Shown piece after piece: positions 53,097 through 60,281 of a stretch of DNA of 64,000 nt. The notes beneath the pieces were generated by a model. It had not been told where the DNA came from, did not search any database, and saw only the letters and a program-made list of their open reading frames with translations. How positions within the stretch are numbered: position 1 is the first letter of the stretch; each line of letters begins with the position of its first letter. Source of the stretch: Bog-756 sp963806455. GTDB taxonomy: Bacteria > Actinomycetota > Acidimicrobiia > Acidimicrobiales > RAAP-2. The position numbers were made by a program, and so were the translations under genes. The stretch is taken from contig CAWDXZ010000004.1 in NCBI GenBank assembly GCA_963806455.1, positions 226,684-290,683 of the forward strand, read 5' to 3'.

Positions 53097-53947
53097 CGGC
53101 CCGTCCCGGCCACGGCGGCCTGGTAGCCCTGTTCGTCCAGCGCCAGGTACCTCTCCCTGAACGCGGTCCACGAGTCGGGGTCCGCCGCCGCCGTCACGTA
53201 CTCCCGCTGGAAAGCCTCGTCGCGGGGATAGTCGGGGACACAGGCGGTGAAGTGGGCCCCCCGCGGGGTCTCCACCACTCCGTCGGTGAGCAGGCGGCTG
53301 ATGCACAGGGACTGGAGGGGGCCCTCCGTGGCGAGGCGGTCGGTGGCGACGATGCGTTCGGACGTCACGTAGCGGCGGTCGGCGGCGCCCAGGAACAGGT
53401 CGTCGAAGAACGGGTCGGGGCCGAGGATCTGCCCCGAGCCCCGGGCATCGGCCCGGTTGACGTGGACCAGAGCGGCGTCGAGCCGAAGGGCGGGCACGGC
53501 GACCAGTTCCTCACCGTCGTCGTACGGGGAGACGACGGTGCGGAGCCCGGGGTTCACCCGCAAGACGTCGGAGCCGAGCCCGGACCGCGTGGGCAGGAAT
53601 GGCAGGCGCTGCGAGGCGGCCGACAGCCCGAGGTAGAACATGCCCTCGTCGATCTCCATGCTCTCGATGGCGGCGCTCTGTCGGGCCACCTTGAAATGGG
53701 GGTCGGTGGGGATGGAGTCGAGCGTCACGAAGGCGAAAACGGCCTTGGCCACCTTGCCCGCCGCGCACAGCAGCCCGACGTCGGGGCCGCCGTAGGAGAC
53801 CACGGTCAGCCCGGTCAGGTCCGAGCGGAGGATGGCCCGCACGGCGGCCATGGGCTTGCGCCTCGACCCCCATCCGCCGATGCCGATGGTCATCCCGCTC
53901 CGAAGCTCGCCGACCAGCTCGTCCAGGGTCATGCGCTTGTCAGGCAC
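53093..53947 (-). CDS. ipdA: IpdA, alpha subunit of the steroid ring-opening hydrolase
   Basis: A 284-residue CoA-transferase-family alpha subunit with MTIGIGGWGSRRKPMAAVRA, SYGGPDVGLLCAAGKVAKAV and LVHVNRADARGSGQILGPDP. The family normally moves CoA, but IpdAB of mycobacteria is a hydrolase acting on a ring-D/C remnant. The start is GTG 53947, or ATG 53932 (MTLDELVGELRSG). The start region overlaps the end of a small repeat-encoded frame that links it to echA20. Confidence 0.87.
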   Translation of the reverse strand: MPDKRMTLDELVGELRSGMTIGIGGWGSRRKPMAAVRAILRSDLTGLTVVSYGGPDVGLLCAAGKVAKAVFAFVTLDSIPTDPHFKVARQSAAIESMEIDEGMFYLGLSAASQRLPFLPTRSGLGSDVLRVNPGLRTVVSPYDDGEELVAVPALRLDAALVHVNRADARGSGQILGPDPFFDDLFLGAADRRYVTSERIVATDRLATEGPLQSLCISRLLTDGVVETPRGAHFTACVPDYPRDEAFQREYVTAAADPDSWTAFRERYLALDEQGYQAAVAGTGR

Positions 53948-54068
53948 CGGACCTGCCCTCCCGCCCGGTTTGGCGGCATCGGTCGTCGCAGCTCATGTGG
54001 TCGTCGCCGCTCATGTGGTCGTCGCCGCTCATGTGGTGGGTGTGGCTCATGTGGTGGGTGTGGCTCAT
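53940..54068 (-). CDS. Small His/Asp-rich reading frame between echA20 and ipdA
   Basis: A possible 42-residue peptide with repeated units MSHTHH (two copies) and MSGDDH (two copies), then MSCDDRCRQTG. Its ATG at 54068 overlaps the echA20 stop as ATGA and its stop at 53940-53942 overlaps the ipdA start region, so ribosomes could pass through it. It is made by an 18-bp tandem repeat. The His/Asp content would bind metal if the peptide is made. It may equally be a by-product of repeat expansion. Confidence 0.35.
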   Translation of the reverse strand: MSHTHHMSHTHHMSGDDHMSGDDHMSCDDRCRQTGREGRSGA

Positions 54069-54080
54069 GTGGTGGTGTCG
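53991..54080 (-). repeat. Five 18-bp tandem repeats at the echA20/ipdA junction
   Basis: Units start at 53991, 54009, 54027, 54045 and 54063. The first two are GCTCATGTGGTCGTCGCC, the next two GCTCATGTGGTGGGTGTG, and the last diverges at its end. Each holds a CACATGAGC core, that is a stop/start overlap, on the coding strand. Confidence 0.95.
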
Positions 54081-54823
54081 GCCTCGCGCTTCTCGACGAA
54101 GGCAGCCCGCTGCTCGTCGGCCACCCCGGCCACGTGGAGCTCGTAGGTGAACCCCTGTTCGTACCGGTAGCTGGAGCGGACGTCCACCGGGTCGATCCCG
54201 TTGAGGGACTCCTTGGCCCGGCGGATGATCGTCGGGCTCTTGGTGGCGATGTCCCCGGCCACTTCGTAGGCGGTGGCCACCAGCTCGTCCCGCCCCACCA
54301 CCCGGAGGACCGATCCGTAGGCATGGAGCTCGGCGGCGGTGGCGGGCCGGGCCGTGTAGACCATCGAGCGCATCCGATGCTGGGGGACCAGGCGGGACAG
54401 GTGGGTGGCGGCGCCGAGGGCGCCGCGGTCGACTTCGGGAAGGCCGAAGGTGGCGTCCTCGGAGGCAACGACGATGTCGGCGTTGCCGGCGATGCCGACA
54501 CCCCCGCCCAGGCAGAAACCGTGCACGGCGGCCACCACCGGCACCTCGCACTCGTAGACGGCGGCAAAGGCGGCGAAGCAGCCCCGATTGGCCCCGATGA
54601 GGGCACGGTCCCCCTCCGCCTGGATCTCCTTGATGTCCACCCCGGCACAGAACCCCCGGCCTTCGGCGCGGACGATGACGACGCGGTTGTCGGGGACCCG
54701 GCCGGCGGCCAGCACCGCCTCGGCCAGGTCGAACCATCCGGCCACGTCGAGAGCGTTGACCGGGGGGTGGTCGATGACCACCTCGCCGATGCCGGGCTGC
54801 TTCTGATAGGACCTGATGGGCAT
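54065..54823 (-). CDS. echA20: Enoyl-CoA hydratase family, EchA20-like
   Basis: A 252-residue crotonase with EVVIDHPPVNALDVAGWFDL, GRGFCAGVDIKEI, GFCLGGGVGIAGNADIVVAS and FGLPEVDRGALGAATHL. In mycobacteria EchA20 (Rv3550) sits before ipdA-ipdB-ipdC and opens a ring of the steroid-derived HIEC-CoA by hydrolysis. The same order is found here. ATG 54823 was chosen because family homology begins there. Shared operator site 5 lies 100 bp upstream. Confidence 0.86.
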   Translation of the reverse strand: MPIRSYQKQPGIGEVVIDHPPVNALDVAGWFDLAEAVLAAGRVPDNRVVIVRAEGRGFCAGVDIKEIQAEGDRALIGANRGCFAAFAAVYECEVPVVAAVHGFCLGGGVGIAGNADIVVASEDATFGLPEVDRGALGAATHLSRLVPQHRMRSMVYTARPATAAELHAYGSVLRVVGRDELVATAYEVAGDIATKSPTIIRRAKESLNGIDPVDVRSSYRYEQGFTYELHVAGVADEQRAAFVEKREADTTT

Positions 54824-54922
54824 GACCTGCTCCGGGGATGTCGGAGGCGTGGGGCCGCGCCCGGTCTCGTGCACGAGGGTCCAGGCATCGAGGTCCGGCG
54901 ACGGGCACGCACTCGCCATGAT

Positions 54923-54937
54923 CTGATACAGCGTCAG
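54923..54937. promoter_or_regulatory. Operator-like site 5 between echA20 and the divergent SDR
   Basis: CTGATACAGCGTCAG matches the 15-bp pattern of sites 1-4 (CTGA ... GCGTCAG) though its left arm is less perfect. It lies 31 bp upstream of the SDR start and 99 bp upstream of echA20. Confidence 0.5.
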
Positions 54938-54968
54938 GACAGTACCAGTCGAAGCCCGGGAGGCAGCT

Positions 54969-55814
54969 GTGGCCACGTTCGATCTCGACCGCCGGTCCGG
55001 GGTGCCCGACTTCACCGGTCGGGTGGCGGTGGTGACCGGGGGCGGGCGGGGCATCGGGCGCGGGATCGCCGAGGCCTTTCTGGCCGCCGGTGCCGATGTC
55101 CTGATCTGCGGGCGGAGGGACGTCCCGACCGAGGAGCTCCCGCGGGCGAACGGGCCCGGGGGCGAGGACCGGCTGGCGCGGTTCGTCGTCGCCGACGTCC
55201 GTGAGGCCGAGGAGGCCGCGTCCGTGATCGACGCCGCCGTGGAGCAGTTCGGCCGGATCGACGTACTGGTGAACAACGCCGGCGGCTCACCCGAGGTGGA
55301 GGCGGCCAAGGCCTCCCCGCGGTTCGTCGCCTCGATCGTCGCACTCAACCTGTTGGCTCCGCTGTACTGCGCCCAGAGGGCCAACGCCGTCATGCAGGGC
55401 CAAGAGGAGGGGGGGTCGATCGTCAACATCGGTTCGGTCAGCGGCATACGACCGTCGCCGGGCACGGCGGCCTACGGGGCGGCCAAGGCCGGCCTGGTCA
55501 GCCTGACCCAGTCGTTGGCCGTCGAATGGGCGCCGAAGGTGCGGATCAACTGCGTGACGGCCGGGATGGTGGCCACCGAGGGGGCGGAAGACCACTACGG
55601 AGGCCCGGCGGGCATGGCCGAGGTGGCCGCCACCATCCCCCTGGGCCGGTTCGCCACCCCCTCGGACGTGGCCGGACTGTGCCTCTTCCTGTCGTCACCG
55701 GCGGCCGCCTACGTGACCGGGGCCAACCTGGTCGCCCACGGCGGGGGTGAGACGCCCGCCTTCAAGCTCGCCGTCCGGCGGGCCCTCGGCGAACGGCCCG
55801 GGCCAGACGGGTAG
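54969..55814 (+). CDS. Short-chain dehydrogenase/reductase next to the ipd genes
   Basis: A 281-residue SDR. The cofactor motif is VVTGGGRGIGRG near 24-31; NNAGG and SYK-type residues are intact, with GSVSGIRPSPGTAAYGAAK giving the Tyr/Lys near 168-172. SDR genes also flank echA20-ipdAB in mycobacteria (Rv3548c/Rv3549c). Probably a hydroxyl/keto dehydrogenase of the steroid C/D-ring steps (inference). The start is GTG 54969, with a GGGAGG site a few bases upstream. Confidence 0.87.
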   Translation: MATFDLDRRSGVPDFTGRVAVVTGGGRGIGRGIAEAFLAAGADVLICGRRDVPTEELPRANGPGGEDRLARFVVADVREAEEAASVIDAAVEQFGRIDVLVNNAGGSPEVEAAKASPRFVASIVALNLLAPLYCAQRANAVMQGQEEGGSIVNIGSVSGIRPSPGTAAYGAAKAGLVSLTQSLAVEWAPKVRINCVTAGMVATEGAEDHYGGPAGMAEVAATIPLGRFATPSDVAGLCLFLSSPAAAYVTGANLVAHGGGETPAFKLAVRRALGERPGPDG

Positions 55815-55985
55815 GAGGCCGGACCGATTCGGGCCCCGGGCAGGGGGCGCGGTCGGCGGTCGGGGCTGTCCGAAACCGCTCAAGTGGAGGTCAGGGGCGG
55901 TCGATGCCTCAATGGTGACTGGAGACCTGCGGTCCGCCTGCACCGGCCAGACCGGGGTCGTCGCCGGGCCGAGGACGAGCCGGTC

Positions 55986-57086
55986 ATGCTGACGGACACC
56001 GAGCTGACCTTCACGCTGCCCGGGACCCCGTACCTCGAGTTCCTCCCGGTCGTCGATCTCACCAACGGCCGGTTGTTGGGCATGGAGGCCCTCGTCCGCT
56101 GGGATCACCCGAGCGAGGGTCTGATCTCGCCCGACCAGCTCATACCGGAGGCCGAGGCCAGCGGCGACATCGGGCCCCTGACCCGCTGGGTGCTCCTCGA
56201 GGCCTGCCGGCAGGCGGGCCGCTGGTCACCGAGCATCCAGCTCGGGGTGAACGGCACCATCCACCAGCTGCGCCGGGGTGAGGTGTCCAAGGCGGTGGCC
56301 GACGCCCTGGAGCAGACGGGCTTCCCGAGCGGCCAGCTGACACTCGAGGTGACCGAGGACGCCATCGTCGACCCGACGGCCTCCGAGGACCTGATGAGCC
56401 TGTCCCGGATGGGTGTGCAGCTGTCGGTGGACGACGTGGGCACCAACTGGTCCTCGTTCGAGCCGTTCAAGCGGCACTCCATCAGCACGGTGAAGATCGA
56501 CGGGTCGTTTATCGCCGGCCTGGAGCCCACCCAGGGCATCAACCGTCTGGTCGTCGAGACCGTCATCCATATGGCCCACTCGCTCGGGATGTCCGCCCTC
56601 GCCGAACGGGTGGAGACGATGGCGCAGGTCGACATCGTCCGGTCGTTCGGTGCCGACGCGGCGCAGGGGTTCTTCTTCGCCCGCCCCATGTCGGGTGATG
56701 ATGCCGCCTCCCTGGCGGCCCGGGAGGAGGTGGCGCACTTCTCCCGTACCCGGATGGGCACGCTGGAGCACCGGGTCGGCGGGACCGTCGTGGAGGAGGC
56801 CTTCGGACGCGATCCCGACGCCGGTGATCCGACGCCGGTCGATCCCCCCGGCGAGGGAACGGGAGCAGACCTCGGCGTCGACGGTCTCACGATCGGGCAA
56901 GACGAGTCGGCCGTCGACCGCGACGACGAGGACGCGGTCGAGGGAGCGACCGGGGGCGGGGGGACGCCGGGCCCCGAGGCCAAGAGGAAAGGCTCCAGCC
57001 CCCCGCCGGACGACGACGGTCCCGATGTCCCGATCCCGGCCGGGCTGACCGGGCGCAAACGGCTCAAGAACCGCTCGTCCCGGTAG
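55986..57086 (+). CDS. EAL-domain protein, partly degenerate
   Basis: A 366-residue protein with an N-terminal EAL domain (about 10-255) and a charged, disordered C-terminal tail of about 100 residues. MEALVRWDHP keeps the EAL Glu; LGVNGTIHQL keeps Asn; LEVTEDAIVD keeps Glu; VDDVGTNWSSF keeps the Asp pair but departs from DDFGTGYSSL; and LAERVETMAQ replaces AEGVET. Loop 6 changes suggest reduced phosphodiesterase activity or a c-di-GMP receptor role. ATG 55986 begins at the domain; longer upstream frames are Arg-rich and unlikely. Confidence 0.83.
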   Translation: MLTDTELTFTLPGTPYLEFLPVVDLTNGRLLGMEALVRWDHPSEGLISPDQLIPEAEASGDIGPLTRWVLLEACRQAGRWSPSIQLGVNGTIHQLRRGEVSKAVADALEQTGFPSGQLTLEVTEDAIVDPTASEDLMSLSRMGVQLSVDDVGTNWSSFEPFKRHSISTVKIDGSFIAGLEPTQGINRLVVETVIHMAHSLGMSALAERVETMAQVDIVRSFGADAAQGFFFARPMSGDDAASLAAREEVAHFSRTRMGTLEHRVGGTVVEEAFGRDPDAGDPTPVDPPGEGTGADLGVDGLTIGQDESAVDRDDEDAVEGATGGGGTPGPEAKRKGSSPPPDDDGPDVPIPAGLTGRKRLKNRSSR

Positions 57087-57176
57087 GCGCCCCACAGCAG
57101 GGCCCAGGCCGTCATCGAGGTGTCCTGAGGCTCCTCCGACCGGCCGGCGGCCGCTCATCCCGCCACCGACGGGCGT

Positions 57177-57219
57177 ATGCCGGACAGACCCGCCACTCAG
57201 CGGGGGCATGACGGACAGA
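57177..57219 (+). repeat. Two 12-bp direct repeats upstream of the transhydrogenase operon
   Basis: ATGCCGGACAGA (57177-57188) and ATGACGGACAGA (57208-57219) differ at one base and are spaced 31 bp, about three helical turns, centre to centre. They sit 39-70 bp before the pntA start, a likely regulator-binding arrangement. TATACC near 57245-57250 may be the -10. Confidence 0.4.
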
Positions 57220-57257
57220 GTGGTCGGCCACCTGCAATTGCCTGTATACCTCAGGCC

Positions 57258-58484
57258 GTGAAACTCGCCGTCCTGAGAGAGTCGCGTCCGGGAGAGACCC
57301 GGGTCGCCATGGTCCCCGAGGTGGTCGCCAAGCTGGTCGGTACGGGAATGGAGGTGGCCGTCGAGAGCGGCGCGGGCGCCGCCGCCCGCTTCTCGGACGA
57401 CGACTTCGTCCAGGCCGGGGCCGCCGTCGTGGCGGAGCCGGCATCGGCGCTCGAGGGGGCCTCGCTGCTCGCACGGGTGCAGCCGCCCACCGCCGCCGAG
57501 GCCGCCGGCCTGCCCGAGGGTCTGTCGCTCGTCGGCTTCCTGCAACCGGTCGCCGAGCTCGACGCCGTCCGGGTGATGGCCGACCGCGGCGCCACCGTCT
57601 ACAGCCTGGACCTGCTGCCCCGCATCAGCCGGGCCCAGTCGATGGATGCCCTCTCGTCCCAGGCGACGGTGTCCGGCTACCGGGCCGGTCTCACGGCCGC
57701 CGAGCACCTGGCCAAGTTCTTTCCCCTGTTCATGACGGCGGCCGGGACAGTGCCACCGGCCAAGGTCCTGGTGATGGGGGCGGGTGTGGCCGGCCTGCAG
57801 GCGATCGCCACCGCCCGCCGGCTGGGGGCAGTGGTGCGCGCCTACGACGTACGGGCCGCGGCCAAAGAGGAGGTGCAGAGCCTCGGGGCCAAGTTCGTGG
57901 AGCTCGATCTCGAGTCGCAGGAGGGCACCGGCGGGTATGCCCGGGAACAGTCCGCCGAGTACCTGGCCAAACAGCAGGAGCTGTTGACGACGGAGGTCGC
58001 CGCCGCCGATGTGGTGATCACCACCGCCCAGATCCCCGGCCGCAAGGCTCCGGTCCTGGTCACCGCAGTCATGGTGGCCGGCATGGCGGCGGGTTCGGTC
58101 GTGGTGGACATAGCGGCCGACTCGGGCGGCAACTGCGAGTTGTCGGTGGCCGGGGAGGACGTGGCCGTCGACGGCGTCACCGTGGTGGGCATGACCAATC
58201 CACCCGCCACCATGCCCACCCATGCCAGTTTCCTCTATGCCCGCAATATCGCCAACTTCATGGCGCTGCTGGTCCGGGACGGCCAGCTCGACCCGGACTT
58301 CGACGACGAGATCGTGGCCGGCACCTGTGTGGTTCGGGCCGGGACCGTGGTGCACGGGCCCACCGCCGAGGCCCTCGGTCTTCCGCCCCCCGGGCCGCCG
58401 GCCTCGGTCGCCGAGCCGGTGGTCGCCGAGGACGCCCCCGCCGCACCAGAGGGAAGCACCGGAGTGAAGGAGACAGGTTCATGA
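57258..58484 (+). CDS. pntAA: NAD(P) transhydrogenase subunit alpha, part 1
   Basis: The soluble NAD(H)-binding domain I of the proton-translocating transhydrogenase, 408 residues. It begins with VKLAVLRESRPGETRVAMVP; the nucleotide-binding fold is VLVMGAGVAGLQAIATARRL near 175. RAQSMDALSSQATVSGYRA is a conserved family block. It has a C-terminal acidic tail. The start is GTG 57258. It is the first gene of three, each overlapping the next by 4 nt. Confidence 0.93.
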   Translation: MKLAVLRESRPGETRVAMVPEVVAKLVGTGMEVAVESGAGAAARFSDDDFVQAGAAVVAEPASALEGASLLARVQPPTAAEAAGLPEGLSLVGFLQPVAELDAVRVMADRGATVYSLDLLPRISRAQSMDALSSQATVSGYRAGLTAAEHLAKFFPLFMTAAGTVPPAKVLVMGAGVAGLQAIATARRLGAVVRAYDVRAAAKEEVQSLGAKFVELDLESQEGTGGYAREQSAEYLAKQQELLTTEVAAADVVITTAQIPGRKAPVLVTAVMVAGMAAGSVVVDIAADSGGNCELSVAGEDVAVDGVTVVGMTNPPATMPTHASFLYARNIANFMALLVRDGQLDPDFDDEIVAGTCVVRAGTVVHGPTAEALGLPPPGPPASVAEPVVAEDAPAAPEGSTGVKETGS

Positions 58485-58822
58485 CCACCGGGATTCTCGA
58501 GTTCGTCACCATTTTCGTGCTGGCTGCGTTCGTCGGGAACGAGGTCATCGGCCGAGTGCCGAGCATCCTGCACACCCCGCTGATGTCGGGGAGCAACGCC
58601 ATCCACGGCATCGTCCTGGTCGGGACCATCCTCATCATGGGAGAGGCCCACGGCACCGTACAGATCACGCTGGCCTTCCTGGCCGTGGTCCTCGCCACCC
58701 TCAACATCGTGGGCGGGTTCGTCGTCACCGACCGGATGCTCGAGATGTTCAAGGCCAAGCCGGCCGACCGGGCGGTCAAGGGTGCCCCGGCCGAGGCCGA
58801 CGCACCGGAAGGCCAGAAGTGA
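58481..58822 (+). CDS. pntAB: NAD(P) transhydrogenase subunit alpha, part 2
   Basis: A 113-residue membrane piece of the transhydrogenase alpha subunit (domain II). It has three helices (LEFVTIFVLAAFVGNEVIG, AIHGIVLVGTILIMG, TLAFLAVVLATLNIVGGFVV) with the conserved HTPLMSGSNAIHG loop. ATG 58481 overlaps pntAA; its stop overlaps pntB. The three-gene form is typical of actinobacteria. Confidence 0.93.
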   Translation: MTTGILEFVTIFVLAAFVGNEVIGRVPSILHTPLMSGSNAIHGIVLVGTILIMGEAHGTVQITLAFLAVVLATLNIVGGFVVTDRMLEMFKAKPADRAVKGAPAEADAPEGQK

Positions 58823-60219
58823 CCCTCAACACCGGAATCGATCTGGTCTACCTCATCGCGGCCGTCGGTTTCATCCTCGCCCTCAAGGGTCTGAGCTCCC
58901 CCAAGCACGCCCGCAACGGGAACCTCCTCGGCGCCACGGCCGCGGCCGTGGCCGTCGGCTTCACCTTCGCCTATCCGTCGGTCCGGGCCCACACCCTCAA
59001 CCTCGTCCTCACCCTGGTGGCCATGGCCGTGGGCGCGGCCATCGCCGTCCCAGCGGCCCGCCTGGTGAAGATGACGGCGATGCCACAGATGGTGGCCATC
59101 TTCAACGGGGTCGGGGGCGGGGCCGCCGCCCTGATCTCGATCGTGGTCTTCCTCATCGAGGCACCCGGGAAGCCGGCCGTCTACCGGATCGCCGAAGTGC
59201 TGTTCGGGGTGCTCGTCGGGTGCGTGTCCTTCTCCGGGAGCGCGATCGCCTTCGCCAAGCTGCAGGAGCTCATGACCGGGCGCCCGGTGACCTATCCCGC
59301 CCAGCAGGTGATCAACGCCATGGTGGGGCTGGGCATCCTGGGGCTGGCCGTCGGGACACTGGTGACCGGAAGCGTCCCGTTGCTGGCCGCCACCGCCGTG
59401 CTCTCGCTGGCCCTCGGGGTCATCTTCGTCCTGCCCATCGGCGGTGCCGACGTGCCGGTCCTGATATCGCTGCTCAACTCGTTCACCGGGCTGGCCGTGG
59501 CGGCGTCGGGCTTCACCCTCAACAACAACCTGCTGATCATCGCCGGCACCCTGGTCGGGGCGTCGGGCATCCTCCTCACCCGCTTGATGAGCAAGGCCAT
59601 GGGCCGGTCGCTGCCCAACATCTTGTTCAGCGCGTTCGGATCGGTGGTGACGGCCGGTGGTGGGGCTGACGGCAGCGGGGAGACCCGGTCGGTCAAGGCC
59701 GGTACGCCCGAGGACATCGGCGTGCTGCTGGCCTACGCCCGAAAGGTGGTCATCATCCCCGGCTACGGCTTGGCGGTGGCGCAGGCCCAGCATGCGGCAC
59801 GGGAGCTCGCCGACCTGTTGATGGAGCGCGGGGTCGAGGTGTTCTACGCCATCCACCCGGTGGCCGGCCGGATGCCCGGCCACATGAACGTGCTGCTGGC
59901 CGAGGCCAACGTCCCCTACGACGAGCTCAAAGAGATGGACGAGGCCAACCCGGAGATGGCGACGGCCGACGTGGCCCTGGTGGTCGGCGCCAATGACACC
60001 GTGAACCCGGCGGCCAAGAACACGGCCGGCAGCCCCATCTACGGCATGCCCATCATCAACGCCGACGAAGCCGCCAACATCGTGTTCCTGAAGCGCTCGA
60101 TGAGGCCGGGCTTCGCCGGTATCGACAACGAGCTCCTGTTCGACGAGAAGACGACCCTGTTGTTCGGCGACGCCAAGGACACGCTCACCAAGCTGGTCGC
60201 AGCCGTCAAGGAGGCCTGA
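58819..60219 (+). CDS. pntB: NAD(P) transhydrogenase subunit beta
   Basis: A 466-residue subunit with about nine helices (domain II) and a C-terminal NADP(H)-binding domain III. Conserved blocks are LPIGGADVPVLISLLNSFTG, VIIPGYGLAVAQAQHA, HPVAGRMPGHMNVLLAEANV and VGANDTVNPAA. The complex uses the proton gradient to make NADPH from NADH. The start is GTG 58819, overlapping pntAB. Confidence 0.96.
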   Translation: MTLNTGIDLVYLIAAVGFILALKGLSSPKHARNGNLLGATAAAVAVGFTFAYPSVRAHTLNLVLTLVAMAVGAAIAVPAARLVKMTAMPQMVAIFNGVGGGAAALISIVVFLIEAPGKPAVYRIAEVLFGVLVGCVSFSGSAIAFAKLQELMTGRPVTYPAQQVINAMVGLGILGLAVGTLVTGSVPLLAATAVLSLALGVIFVLPIGGADVPVLISLLNSFTGLAVAASGFTLNNNLLIIAGTLVGASGILLTRLMSKAMGRSLPNILFSAFGSVVTAGGGADGSGETRSVKAGTPEDIGVLLAYARKVVIIPGYGLAVAQAQHAARELADLLMERGVEVFYAIHPVAGRMPGHMNVLLAEANVPYDELKEMDEANPEMATADVALVVGANDTVNPAAKNTAGSPIYGMPIINADEAANIVFLKRSMRPGFAGIDNELLFDEKTTLLFGDAKDTLTKLVAAVKEA

Positions 60220-60281
60220 ACCGGCCCCCGGCCGCCAGTCGTTCGGTGCCGCCGATTCCCTGGGGCGATGCGACCTGATCG

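Noticed and set aside
53991..54080. 18-bp repeats as a possible CRISPR array
   Set aside because: There are no spacers between units and the units are shorter than CRISPR repeats; it is a direct tandem array inside an operon.
55884..55985. Longer N-terminus for the EAL protein
   Set aside because: The added residues are Arg-rich, unlike a domain, and EAL homology starts just after ATG 55986.
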